Assembly: GCF_021582875.1 (NCBI RefSeq)
Contig: NZ_CP091138.1
Location: 1,736,001 to 1,800,000 of the forward strand
Source: Microbacterium sp. KUDC0406
GTDB taxonomy: Bacteria; Actinomycetota; Actinomycetes; Actinomycetales; Microbacteriaceae
Reading direction: 5' to 3'
DNA: 64,000 nucleotides
The notes beneath the pieces were generated by a model that saw only the letters and a program-made list of their open reading frames with translations, ran no database searches and was not told the DNA's origin. The first letter of the stretch is position 1; every line of letters starts with the position of its first letter. Below are positions 38,155-47,659 of this stretch, in pieces. The position numbers and the translations under genes were made by a program.

Positions 38155-38598
38155 ATGGAAGACCTGCATGTGCTGCCGGGGCCGGGAGCGCCGCGGGGTC
38201 TTGTCATACCCTCAGGCGAGCTGACGGAGCTGTTCTCACGGTCCTCGGGTCCCGGTGGTCAAGGCGTGAACACGACCGACTCGCGTGTGCAGCTGGTCTT
38301 CGACGTCGCCACCACCACAGCGCTGACCGCCGCCCAGCGCGAACGCGTCATGAAGCGGCTCGGCGGGCGCCTCGCGGGGACGATTCTGACGATCAGCGCC
38401 GCCGAGCATCGGTCGCAGCGCCAGAATCGGCTGGCGGCGAGAGAGCGGCTCGCCGAGCTGCTACGGACCGCGGTGAGGCCGGTTGCCGAGCGTCGTCCGA
38501 CCCGGCCCACGAAGGGCTCGCAGCGGCGGCGGCTCGAAGACAAGCACCGACGATCGGAGACGAAGGCGGCCCGCCGAAGGCCGGACTCCTCTGGATGA
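38155..38598 (+). CDS. arfB: Alternative ribosome-rescue factor ArfB (peptidyl-tRNA hydrolase)
   Basis: The 147-residue protein carries the release-factor GGQ motif at about residues 34-36 (SSGPGGQGVNTTDSRVQL) and lacks codon-recognition domains. It ends in a long basic tail (QRRRLEDKHRR, ETKAARRR) that would enter the mRNA channel of stalled ribosomes. This is the ArfB/YaeJ layout. CAGACT at 38143-38148 lies six bases before the ATG. Confidence 0.9.
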   Translation: MEDLHVLPGPGAPRGLVIPSGELTELFSRSSGPGGQGVNTTDSRVQLVFDVATTTALTAAQRERVMKRLGGRLAGTILTISAAEHRSQRQNRLAARERLAELLRTAVRPVAERRPTRPTKGSQRRRLEDKHRRSETKAARRRPDSSG

Positions 38599-38682
38599 TC
38601 CTGCGGACGGACAGCAGGGCTGCGACCTGAGGGCGCTCCTCGCGCGGGACGAGCCCACGAGTCCGTTCTGAGAGAATCGGCT

Positions 38683-39715
38683 ATGGCCATCCGCTTCCCC
38701 GCCCCGCTCGAACCCGGTGACACGATCGCCGTGACCGCCCCCTCCAGTGGCGTCGCAGACACGCATCGCGCCCGCCTCGACGTCGCCATCGCCGGCCTGA
38801 GGGCTCAGGGCTTTCGCGTCGTGGTCGGCGACTGCATGGACGGCACGAGTCATGTCAGCGCTCCGGCATCGGACCGTGCGAGAGAACTCACCCGCTTCCT
38901 GACCGATCCCGCCGGTGCGGGCGATCATCCCGCCGTGGGGCGGAGAGACCGCGATCGATCTTCTCCCGCTCCTCGACTGGGATGCCATCAGGTCCGCCGA
39001 GCCGACCTGGTTCATCGGATTCTCCGACATCTCCACCCTCCTCACGCCCCTGACGGTGCTGACCGGGGTGGCGACGCTGCACGGCAACAACCTCATGGAT
39101 ACTCCGTATCGTGTGCCGGACGGGCTTCTCAGCTGGACGGACATCAGCACGGGGCGGGCGACGGACACCTTCTCGCAGACATCCCCCGGTCGCTACCGGT
39201 CGGAAGGATGGGACGACTACGTCGGCGATCCACATGTGTCGGAGATGACCCTGGACGCGAGCGGAACCTGGACCCGATTCGATCGCGGCAGCGGCGACGT
39301 CGACGTGACCGGTCGCCTCATCGGAGGATGCATCGAGATGCTCTGCAACGTCGGCGGCACGGAGTTCGGAGATCTGAACGCCTTCGCCGAGGCGCACGCG
39401 CCGGAAGGGCTCATCGTCTATGTCGAGGCGTGCGAAGAGAATGCGCTCGCCATCTGCCGCTACCTGCACGGCATGCGCCTGGCCGGATTCTTCGATCGGG
39501 CGAATGCGGTGCTGGTCGGCAGGACCGGCGCGCCGGACAGTCCGACCATGACGCAGAAGGAGGCCGTGCTCGATGCCCTGAGCGACCTCGGCATCCCGAT
39601 CATCGGCGACGTGGAATGCGGACACGTGCAGCCCTTCATGCCGATCGTCAACGGCGCGCACGGGCGCGTACGCTTCGGCCACGGGCTGAACTCGCTGGAG
39701 CAGACCCTGGCCTGA
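38683..39715 (+). pseudogene. LD-carboxypeptidase / microcin-immunity-like S66 peptidase; one-base frameshift
   Basis: The gene starts MAIRFPAPLEPGDTIAVTAPSSGV and runs to LTDPA. An extra G at 38914-38915 then shifts the frame; without it the protein continues VRAIIPPWGGETAIDLLPLLD. Family S66 motifs follow: nucleophile serine in FIGFSDIS, Glu in VYVEACEENA and His in DVECGHVQPF. The repaired length is 343 residues. S66 enzymes trim tetrapeptide side chains of peptidoglycan or degrade microcin-like peptides (MccF). The catalytic set is complete, so the break is probably an error. Confidence 0.85.
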
Positions 39716-40045
39716 TCAGGACGCCGACCCGGACGGGTCGGGCCGCCGATCGGCCGCATCCACGATCTCGCGCAGCGCCGCGATGTACGCGTCGAACGCT
39801 GCCCGCCCCTCCGTCGTGAGGGAGTACCAGGTGCGCGGGCGACGTCCTGCGTACCCCTTCGTCACGTCGATGTACCCGGCCGCCTCCAGCGAGGCGAGGT
39901 GCTTGGACAGCAGCGAGTCGCTGACCTCCACGGTGTCGCGCAGCAGTCCGAAGTGGACCGCGTCCGCAGAGCGCAGCGCGGCCATGACCGAGAGCCGGAC
40001 CGGCGAATGGATGACGTCGTCGAGGCGGTGACGCGGGTGCGTCAT
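39716..40045 (-). CDS. Winged-helix transcriptional regulator
   Basis: The 109-residue protein is a compact winged helix: DDVIHSPVRLSVMAALRSAD, FGLLRDTVEVSDSLLSKHLASLEAAGYI (recognition helix) and KGYAGRRPRTWYSLT (wing). It matches the HTH_34/MarR-like transcriptional regulator group often paired with a small membrane protein. Its ATG overlaps the upstream membrane-protein stop as ATGA. It probably represses its own operon through the palindrome at 40544-40562. Confidence 0.88.
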   Translation of the reverse strand: MTHPRHRLDDVIHSPVRLSVMAALRSADAVHFGLLRDTVEVSDSLLSKHLASLEAAGYIDVTKGYAGRRPRTWYSLTTEGRAAFDAYIAALREIVDAADRRPDPSGSAS

Positions 40046-40479
40046 GCGCGCGCCGTCCGCCATGCGAGGTACAGGAAGGGCAGCGCCGGCAGCAGCGCCG
40101 TCAGGACGGCCCACACGGAGAAGCCCTCGGGGAGGATCATCCGGTTCAGAAGCAGCGCCACGACCATCAGGACGGCGCTGACGAGCACCACGCGATTGGT
40201 CACCGCAACCGCGCCGGTCGGGATGGTCCGGCCGCTCCAGGCGAGAACGGCGAGAAGCGCGAGAACCACGAGAAGGCCGGGGATGATCACATCGGCCAGA
40301 CGATCCGGCCAGACTGCCAGGGCGATGGTGAATCCGGCCAGCGCCAGCGCCATCACGAGCGCGCCGGCGATGTACCACCGGCGACGCGAACGGATCCGGC
40401 GGGCCACTGCATCGGCCACCTGCAGAGCCTCGGCGGCTGCCGACGGCGACGAGCCGCCGATGTCTTCGGATGTCGGCAT
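40042..40479 (-). CDS. Small membrane protein co-transcribed with a winged-helix regulator
   Basis: The 145-residue protein has a hydrophilic N-terminus ending in VARRIRSRRRW, then four hydrophobic helices (about residues 38-60, 66-86, 95-115 and 118-138). GGAGGCATC precedes the ATG at 40479. No function is recognised. Pairing with the regulator is common in actinobacteria and suggests a stress-sensing or envelope module. Confidence 0.8.
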   Translation of the reverse strand: MPTSEDIGGSSPSAAAEALQVADAVARRIRSRRRWYIAGALVMALALAGFTIALAVWPDRLADVIIPGLLVVLALLAVLAWSGRTIPTGAVAVTNRVVLVSAVLMVVALLLNRMILPEGFSVWAVLTALLPALPFLYLAWRTARA

Positions 40480-40530
40480 GATGCCTCCAGATCGTGCGCG
40501 GTACCCGCAGCGGATGCGCCGCGGCCTTGC

Positions 40531-40562
40531 CATATAAGCATGCACTTGACGATCTTTCAAGT
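40531..40562 (-). promoter_or_regulatory. Promoter with operator palindrome for the membrane protein/regulator operon
   Basis: On the minus strand, TTGAAA (40555-40560) and TATATG (40531-40536) are spaced by 18 bases. The inverted repeat ACTTGA-N7-TCAAGT (40544-40562) covers the -35, a position suited to repression. The encoded winged-helix protein is the likely ligand. Confidence 0.65.
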
Positions 40563-40635
40563 ACTCACCGGACTCGCCAGATCGGCGCCGGTGCCCCCGA
40601 TCGGTTCGAGGGCACCGGCGCCAGTGCGTGCGGTG

Positions 40636-40926
40636 TCAGCGCTCGTCGAGCACCTCCCCGTCGATGACCGCGTGATCCGCAGTCAGGCTCAGCGTGGCTC
40701 CGACCAGCGGGATGCTCCCGGCTGCCTGCGACGCGCGCTGCATGTCCTCAGCGGAGTCCCAGCGCCAGATGTCGAGGTAGGAGCCGTCCTCCAGCTTGAT
40801 CAGCGTCGCCTCCGCGAAGGCCGGATTGGCGGTGCGGATGCCGTCGATCAGGTTCGTGCGCCGCTCGAGCATCGTGGCCAGGTCACCGGTCTTCACGGTG
40901 TAACGGTGGGTTCGTACGGTTGCCAT
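40636..40926 (-). CDS. Antibiotic-biosynthesis-monooxygenase-like (ABM) small protein
   Basis: The 96-residue protein has the dimeric alpha/beta-barrel pattern: HRYTVKTGDLATMLERRTNLIDGIR, then LIKLEDGSYLDIWRWDSAEDMQRA. ABM-fold proteins include monooxygenases and non-enzymatic relatives. It follows the AhpD-like gene by 11 bases and probably shares its promoter. Confidence 0.82.
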   Translation of the reverse strand: MATVRTHRYTVKTGDLATMLERRTNLIDGIRTANPAFAEATLIKLEDGSYLDIWRWDSAEDMQRASQAAGSIPLVGATLSLTADHAVIDGEVLDER

Positions 40927-40937
40927 GATCGTGCCTT

Positions 40938-41417
40938 TCAGTTCCAGGAGCCGCCGGCGAGCTGACGCGTGGTCGCGTTGAGCCGGTTGAAGAGGTTGGT
41001 CGTCGCGATGTAGAGGACCAGGGCGGCCAGCTGACGCTCGTCGAAGAAGCTCGCCGCCTCGTCCCACACCTCGTCGGAGACGGCGTCCGGCCGATCGGCC
41101 AGCCGGGTGGCGCTCTCCGCCAGTGCCAGCGCGGCGCGCTCCTCGTCGGTGAAGTAGGGCGTCTCGCGCCAGGCGACGACCGCGTGCAGGCGCTCGTCGG
41201 TCTCGCCTGCCTGCTTGGCGGACTTCACACCGGAGTCGACGCACGGGCTGCAGCCGTTGATCTGACTGACCCGCAGATGCACCAGTTCGAGGGTCGAATG
41301 CTCCAGGTCGGTCTGCCGAGCGGCCTTCATGAGTGCGAAGATCGCGCCCGAGGCGCCGTCGAGGATCGCGGCCGGGTTGGACATCCGGGGCGTCGTCGCG
41401 AGTGTGGTCGAAGTCAT
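40938..41417 (-). CDS. Carboxymuconolactone decarboxylase / AhpD-like protein
   Basis: The 159-residue all-helical protein has ELVHLRVSQINGCSPCVDSG, the CxxC-bearing helix of AhpD-type peroxidase-coupled proteins, and RETPYFTDEERAALALAE. In AhpD the pair is followed by a conserved His (CxxCxxxH); here that position is not His, so the proton relay may differ. It is divergent from a LysR regulator 125 bases away, which likely controls it. Confidence 0.88.
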   Translation of the reverse strand: MTSTTLATTPRMSNPAAILDGASGAIFALMKAARQTDLEHSTLELVHLRVSQINGCSPCVDSGVKSAKQAGETDERLHAVVAWRETPYFTDEERAALALAESATRLADRPDAVSDEVWDEAASFFDERQLAALVLYIATTNLFNRLNATTRQLAGGSWN

Positions 41418-41542
41418 TTCCTGTCTCCTTGCCGTGAGGCTGTTCGTTGTGTCTCAAGCCTCGCGACCCGCCAGAATCCGAACAATGTCCAGTCGCGAAA
41501 GGCCTCTTGCGCTCGGGGTTAACGATCGGAAGGATGACGTGG

Positions 41543-42478
41543 ATGGAACTGCGTGACATCGAGATCTTCCTGACTCTCGCCGAGGAACTGCATTTCGGAC
41601 GCACGGCGGAGAAGCTGTACATCTCGCCGCCACGGGTCAGCCAGTCGATCGCGAAGCAGGAGAAGCGGATCGGTGCTCCGCTGTTCGAGCGCACCAGTCG
41701 CAAGGTGGTCCTGACCCCGCTCGGCGTCCAGCTGCGGGACGACTTGGAGGCCGGTTACCGGCGCATCCTCGACGGTGTCGAAGCGGCGAAGAGCTCCGCG
41801 CTCGGCGGTCCGGACACTGTCACGTTCGGGGTGATGGGTCCGATGTGGCAGGATCTGGCGCCGATGACCGCCGTCTTCCGGAGCCGCTTCCCGCAGGTCG
41901 ACTTCCGCCTCCGCGAGATCCGCATCGACGATCCGTTCACGCCGCTCCGGGACGGCGACGCGGACGTCGCACTCCTCTGGCTGCCGGTCGACGAGTCCGA
42001 CCTTCACGTCGCCGCTGTCGCGTTCACCGAGCCGATCGTGCTGATGGTCGCGCCCACGCACGAGCTCGCCGGCCGCGCATCCGTCTCTCTCGATGACCTC
42101 GAGACGTACGACATCCTGCCCTCGGGTCTGCCCGTGCCCGCGTACTGGGAGGCGGCGATCTCGCCGGCCCGCCGGGCCGCCGAGCGGGTTCGGCCCGCGC
42201 TCACGCGCGAGGAGGTGCTGTGGGCGCTGGCGAACGATGAGAAGTCCGTGGCCTTCGCGTGCGGCCAGGGCCTCAAGTACTACGACCGAGGGACGGCCGC
42301 GTACGTGCCGTTCGACGAGCAGCCGACGCTGCAGTGGGGCCTGGTGCATCGCGCAGGCAAGGTCGGCCGCTGGGTCCGGGAGTTCATCCGCCTCGCCGAG
42401 GAGATCGGTCCGATCAGCCTCTCGCTCGAGCTGGAGCTCGACCCGCGCTGGCTGCACCGCCTCGAGCCGGCGGGCTGA
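41543..42478 (+). CDS. LysR-family transcriptional regulator
   Basis: The 311-residue protein has an N-terminal winged helix (MELRDIEIFLTLAEELHFGRTAEKL, RVSQSIAKQEKRIGAPLFER) and a C-terminal periplasmic-binding-like effector domain from about residue 90. ATG at 41543 has GGAAGGA about nine bases upstream; ATG at 41534 is too close to it. It is divergent from the AhpD-like/ABM operon. Its N-terminus is nearly identical to the LysR gene that converges on it. Confidence 0.9.
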   Translation: MELRDIEIFLTLAEELHFGRTAEKLYISPPRVSQSIAKQEKRIGAPLFERTSRKVVLTPLGVQLRDDLEAGYRRILDGVEAAKSSALGGPDTVTFGVMGPMWQDLAPMTAVFRSRFPQVDFRLREIRIDDPFTPLRDGDADVALLWLPVDESDLHVAAVAFTEPIVLMVAPTHELAGRASVSLDDLETYDILPSGLPVPAYWEAAISPARRAAERVRPALTREEVLWALANDEKSVAFACGQGLKYYDRGTAAYVPFDEQPTLQWGLVHRAGKVGRWVREFIRLAEEIGPISLSLELELDPRWLHRLEPAG

Positions 42479-42485
42479 GCGCCGC

Positions 42486-43384
42486 TCAGCGCAGACCGTC
42501 GACAACAGGCCCAAGATCCGCAATCGTCCGGGCGAAGGCCCGGACTGCGGCGCTCCCCCATCCGTGCGCCAGACGAGCGCATAGGTGAGCCGGGGCAGGT
42601 CGGGTATCGGCAGCCAGCGGATCTGAGGCAGGGACCAGTAGTGGATGACGTGCGCCGGGAAGGGATGGATGATCTCACCCGTGCTCACGAGCTGCAGGAG
42701 CTCGTCGGCGTTCGTCACGGACTCGACCCGCTCGATGCTCTTGCCGCCCGGCGTGTAGAAGGGCAGATAGCCGTTCTCCCAGGCCTCCGGAGCGCCCGGC
42801 ACCCGGATGTGGGCGTAGTCGGCCAGCTCCTCGACCGACACGGATGACCTGCTCGCCAGCTCGTGGGTGGCGGCCACCGCAAGCACGCGAGTGTCGGTGA
42901 ACAGCGTCGGTCCGACCGTCAGATCGTCCTCCTCGATCGGAAGCCAGGTGACCAGGACGTCGATCTCGCCCCTGCGCAGGCTGCCGAACGGGTCGGTGAA
43001 CGAGGCGTAGCGCACGAGCAGCTCGTACTCCGGATGGCGCGCGCTGAACGCATCCCAATGGCCGTGCAGGGCGGGCACGTTGTACGGCATCAGTCCGACG
43101 CGCAGCTGGGCCTCGACCCCGCGGGCAGCGACTCTCGCACGCTGAAGGCCGTCGACGATCCGTGCGTAGGCGGGCGCGAGGTCGTCGCGCAGCGCTGCAC
43201 CCACGGACGTGAGACGCACGTCACGGCGATTGGAACGGTCGAACAGTGCGCCGCCGATCTGCTGCTCGTACTGGGCGATGACCTGGCTGACCCGCGCCTG
43301 CGACACGTGCAGCCGCTCCGCCGTGCGCCCGAAGTGCAGTTCCTCGGCAAGGGTGAGGAAGATCTCGATGTCTCGAAGGTCCAC
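42486..43384 (-). pseudogene. LysR-family transcriptional regulator; one-base frameshift near its end
   Basis: The N-terminus MDLRDIEIFLTLAEELHFGRTAERL and RVSQVIAQYEQQIGGALFDR mark the winged helix, and an effector domain follows. At 42555-42559 a run of five C (plus strand) appears one short; with six, the end becomes DGGSAAVRAFARTIADLGPV and stops at 42486, giving 299 residues. As written, the frame reads on antisense through the neighbouring LysR gene to 41519, which is clearly artefactual. It is divergent from a VOC gene it probably regulates. Confidence 0.85.
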
Positions 43385-43486
43385 GGCGCGAGCCTATCCC
43401 GGCGCCGACATAAGCGCGGCTGATCGATCTGCCACGACATCTCCCGTTGATCGGCTTCCTGTGCGATCGGATGCTGGAATCACGAT

Positions 43487-43509
43487 CCCAAGGGGAAACA
43501 CCCCATGGG
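43487..43509 (+). promoter_or_regulatory. Leader hairpin before the VOC gene
   Basis: CCCAAGGGG (43487-43495) pairs with CCCCATGGG (43501-43509) with one mismatch. It ends just before the ribosome site GAAGGAG, so it could modulate translation. Confidence 0.4.
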
Positions 43510-43523
43510 AGAAGGAGCACAGC

Positions 43524-43937
43524 ATGAAAGCACACGTCAGCTCGATTCTTCTCGGCGTGCAGGATATGGACCGGGCCAAGAAGTTCTACACCGAGGGACT
43601 CGGGTGGAAGGTCCAGAGCGACTTCGGCATCTCGGTGTTCTTCGAATCGGACGGCGCCTCACCGGTCGGCTTCTACGGCCGTGACGGGCTGGCCGCGCAG
43701 GTGGGCACGAGTCCGGAGGGCAGCGGGTTCAGCGGCGTGGTGCTGACCTACGTCGTCCGCAGCGAAACGCGCGTCGATGAGGTTCTCGCAGAGGCGCAGG
43801 CAGCCGGCGCAACCGTCCTCAACCCCGCCGGGGCACTGCCGTGGGGAGGATACGGTGCCACCTTCGCCGACCCGGACGGCTACATCTGGAGCCTCGGGTA
43901 CAGCGATCACGCACCGGACCAGCCGTTCGCCGAGTAA
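43524..43937 (+). CDS. VOC (glyoxalase/bleomycin-resistance fold) protein
   Basis: The 137-residue protein has two beta-alpha-beta-beta-beta modules: VSSILLGVQDMDRAKKFYTEGLGWKV at the start and ATFADPDGYIWSLGY at the end, giving likely metal-site positions. GAAGGAG precedes the ATG at 43524. It is divergent from the frameshifted LysR gene. Reaction unknown. Confidence 0.88.
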   Translation: MKAHVSSILLGVQDMDRAKKFYTEGLGWKVQSDFGISVFFESDGASPVGFYGRDGLAAQVGTSPEGSGFSGVVLTYVVRSETRVDEVLAEAQAAGATVLNPAGALPWGGYGATFADPDGYIWSLGYSDHAPDQPFAE

Positions 43938-44013
43938 CAGCGCACCAGCCTCCGGGGCGATGCGGCACCCGCCGTGGTCGCCCCGGATGCGGGTTGCCGA
44001 GCAAGGAGAGATC

Positions 44014-44448
44014 ATGAAGTTCCCAGCCGTGGTCGAGCCACCCGAGCCCATGCGCGGGCTGGAGGTTCCGCCCGACGTGGTGAAAGCGCTCGACGGAGGC
44101 GCTCGCCCTCCGGTGACGATCACCGTCAACGGTCATTCCTGGCGGAGCCGGATCGCCATCATGCGGGGCCGTCACCTGATCGGCCTCAGCAACGCCAACC
44201 GGAAGGCGGCGGATGTCGCGATCGGCGAAGTGGTCGAGGTCGAGGTGGTGCTCGACACCGAGCCGCGCGTCGTCGCCGAGCCCGGCGACCTGGCCGCCGC
44301 GCTGGACGCGGATCCGGATGCCCGCGCCGCGTTCGACGCGCTGCCGCCGGGCCGCAAGCGCGAGCTCGTCCGCTCGGTCGAGAGCGCGAAGAGGCCCGAG
44401 ACCCGGCGACGGCGTGTGGAGCAGGCGGTCGCGGCCCTGCGGGGCTGA
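44014..44448 (+). CDS. DUF1905 / YdeI-type (OmpD-associated) protein
   Basis: The 144-residue protein has a DUF1905 beta-barrel domain (about residues 1-80: VVKALDGGARPPVTITVNGHSWRSRIAIMRGRHLIGLS), then a YdeI-like C-terminal part with FDALPPGRKRELVRSVESAKRPETRRRR. Such proteins are annotated as bacteriocin-protection or OmpD-associated, without clear biochemistry. AAGGAGA precedes the ATG. Confidence 0.87.
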   Translation: MKFPAVVEPPEPMRGLEVPPDVVKALDGGARPPVTITVNGHSWRSRIAIMRGRHLIGLSNANRKAADVAIGEVVEVEVVLDTEPRVVAEPGDLAAALDADPDARAAFDALPPGRKRELVRSVESAKRPETRRRRVEQAVAALRG

Positions 44449-44485
44449 CGAACGCCGCCCCTGCCGCGCCTGAGAGACTGGCGGC

Positions 44486-44875
44486 ATGGCTCTCTTCAGA
44501 ACGCCGCAGACAGTCCTGTTCACGCGTGATATCGACCGGGCAGCGTCCTTCTACCGCGCACTCGGCTTCGCAGAGGTGTTCCGCACGCCGTCATCAGGAA
44601 CGCCGATACACGTCGATCTCGAACTCGACGGCTGTCGTCTCGGCCTCGCCACCGAGGCCAGCACTCGCGACGACCACGGGCTCGACCCCATCGCCCGTGG
44701 TCAGCGGGCAGCCGTGATCCTCTGGACCGACGATGTCCGGTCTGCTTACGAACTGCTGATCGAACACGGAGCGGCCCCCGTCAGGGCGCCGTCTCCTTGG
44801 CTCGATCGACTGCTGATCGCCTGGGCCGAGGATCCCGACGGCCATCTCGTCCAGGTCGTGCAGACGGTCGAGTGA
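44486..44875 (+). CDS. VOC family protein
   Basis: The 129-residue protein shows TVLFTRDIDRAASFYRALGFAEV and a C-terminal AWAEDPDGHLVQVV, the usual VOC beginning and end, with internal IHVDLELDGCRLGLA. Function cannot be assigned. GAGACT at 44474-44479 is six bases before the ATG, so the mRNA may be leaderless. Confidence 0.87.
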   Translation: MALFRTPQTVLFTRDIDRAASFYRALGFAEVFRTPSSGTPIHVDLELDGCRLGLATEASTRDDHGLDPIARGQRAAVILWTDDVRSAYELLIEHGAAPVRAPSPWLDRLLIAWAEDPDGHLVQVVQTVE

Positions 44876-44890
44876 TCGCGGGTCTCACAC

Positions 44891-44924
44891 GTTGAAGCGG
44901 ACCTCCACCGGGTTGCGTCACGGA
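44891..44924 (+). repeat. 34-bp direct repeat, copy A
   Basis: It begins GTTGAAGCGGACCTCCACC and ends ACGGA. It matches copy B (46495-46528) at 29 of 34 positions in the same orientation. Read on the minus strand with the preceding TCACAC it spells VEVRFNV-stop, like the usual YchF C-terminus. Confidence 0.7.
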
Positions 44925-44955
44925 TAGGCGTTTGCGCTCGGGCAAGCTGTCGGCC

Positions 44956-45645
44956 TCAGGAGAAGAGCTGTCGCAGTCCGTCCGGGTCTCCCGAGTCCAC
45001 CACCTTCTGCACGGCGGTGATGGTCTCCTGATTGGTGAACATGGGCCGCAGCGTCTCGTTCCAGATCTTCCGCACGGTGGCCACGTCACCGGCATCGACT
45101 GCCCTGCCTGCCGCCTCGATGGCCTGCTGATAGGGAATCTGCTTGAAGCCAGCAGGCGCATCATCAGGGTTGTAGTAGGGAATCCACGGGAGGTTGGGAT
45201 CAGGCGTGAGCCAGAGCACCTGGCCGGGGTGAATGTCGCGCCTGTGATTCATCGAGTCGAGAGTCGGGTATGCGCAGAGCCGCTCAGCAACCACGGCCAT
45301 GACGTCGCCAGCCTCAACCGTGTAAGTCGCGGGTACGCCCTCAGCATCAAGCGTCACTTTGCCCCGAGCGAACTCTCGTGCGCCCAGATCCTTGAGGGTG
45401 CCTCCCCGCTCCAGGTACAGCCCCCCGCCGTCGCCGTAGACCTGAGACATGCCGGAGCAGCGTTCCGCTTCCGGCGAAGCGCTCGGCGCGGTCTCGGTCA
45501 CCGGCTGGGCGACAGCCGTGGCGCTCGAGTTCGGGGTTCCCGCTGCCTGTGGTGCTGTGGCGGCCGTGCACCCGGCGAGCGCGAGGGCGGCCAGCCCGAG
45601 AGAGGCGATGATGCTGGAGAGCTTGGCTGTGGACATGATGCCCAT
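44956..45645 (-). CDS. Lipoprotein with LysM-like segment
   Basis: The 229-residue protein has a signal peptide and lipobox ALALAGC (Cys26), and a Thr/Ala/Pro-rich linker. ATYTVEAGDVMAVVAERLC ... HPGQVLWLTPD resembles a LysM peptidoglycan-binding repeat. The C-terminal 60 residues (YQQAIEAAGRAVDAGDVATVRKIW) look helical. ATG at 45645 is chosen with GAGGGG upstream; ATG at 45636 is also possible. It lies in the lower-GC segment bracketed by direct repeats. Confidence 0.78.
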   Translation of the reverse strand: MGIMSTAKLSSIIASLGLAALALAGCTAATAPQAAGTPNSSATAVAQPVTETAPSASPEAERCSGMSQVYGDGGGLYLERGGTLKDLGAREFARGKVTLDAEGVPATYTVEAGDVMAVVAERLCAYPTLDSMNHRRDIHPGQVLWLTPDPNLPWIPYYNPDDAPAGFKQIPYQQAIEAAGRAVDAGDVATVRKIWNETLRPMFTNQETITAVQKVVDSGDPDGLRQLFS

Positions 45646-45784
45646 ATTCGCAGACCCCTCGCCGCGCGAACATGGATCAGTGGTGGAGTGCACGCAGAGC
45701 ACGCGATGCGTTGAGTCCTGAGCGCTGAACCGGTAGCGTGAACCCAGCGCGACCGAGGCGCAACTGGAGAGTCCGGGAAGGGCG

Positions 45785-46440
45785 ATGCCCACTCGTTCAT
45801 CGATCATGAATGAACTTGAGAATCCCAGGAAGCGTGCAAAACTTCTCGTACGCCAGCACCGAGCCGGTCTGTACACGGTGGCCGCACGCCTGCGTCAGTC
45901 GTTGCCTCGGTTTGCCGGCATGACTGATCGCGAGGTGCTCGCAGCGAAATTCGCACTTCACGACGCGCAAGAGATCATCGCATCCGAACTCGGGTTCAGT
46001 TCCTGGTCCGAACTGAAGGAGAGCCCACCAGTGTCTGTCACCGATACATCCGCACATCGGCTTCAGCGAGCGACCGCGCAGCTGTTCGTCACCGATTTCG
46101 CGCGAGCGATGACTTTTTATCGTGTCCTTCTGGGGTTTGAGATCGTCTTCACCTATGGCGAGCCTCCGTTCTATGGCGAGGTCCGCCGGGACGATGCCGG
46201 ATTCAACGTGCGCCACGTCGACGAGTCACCGTTCGTGGCGGATGCGCGAGAACAGGAACAGCTGTTGTCGGCCAGCATTGTCACCACCGGCGCCAAGAGT
46301 CTCTTCCTCGAGTTCGAGGCCGCGGGGTCGACTTTCAGGAACGGCTGCAGAAGAAGCCCTGGGGAGCGACTGAGTTCGTTGTCCGCGACCCGGACGGCAA
46401 CCTCATCCTCTTCGGGACGCCGTCGCCTCGTGCCCGATGA
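45785..46440 (+). pseudogene. VOC protein with N-terminal helical domain; one-base frameshift
   Basis: Residues 1-80 (RKRAKLLVRQHRAGLYT ... HDAQEIIASELGFSSWSELKE) match the helical segment found before glyoxalase domains in some proteins. The VOC domain follows (AQLFVTDFARAMTFYRVLLGFEIVF). At 46324-46327 a GGGG run appears one G short; adding it yields AAGVDFQERLQKKPWGATEF ... VRDPDGNLILFG and a stop at 46440, a complete VOC ending. Base composition is clearly less GC-rich than its neighbours, suggesting transfer. Confidence 0.78.
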
Positions 46441-46494
46441 CACTCGAAGTCGACGCTTCGCCGACGATTCTCGAGCAGCGCCGACACATAAGAC

Positions 46495-46528
46495 GTTGAG
46501 GCGGAACTCCACCAGGTTGAGTTACGGA
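46495..46528 (+). repeat. 34-bp direct repeat, copy B
   Basis: It begins GTTGAGGCGGAACTCCACC and ends ACGGA, same orientation as copy A. It lies 20 bases before the ychF stop codon. With copy A it brackets 1.57 kb holding the lipoprotein and VOC genes. Confidence 0.7.
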
Positions 46529-46548
46529 CCAGAACAACCAGACAAGAG

Positions 46549-47622
<1,074 letters not shown>

Positions 47623-47659
47623 GGGAGTCGATTCTACCGGGGCCGCCCCGCTGTGCTGC

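Noticed and set aside
41519..43384. Apparent 621-residue fusion containing a LysR protein
   Set aside because: After a frameshift at 42555 the frame reads antisense through the neighbouring LysR gene, and the extension has no family resemblance.
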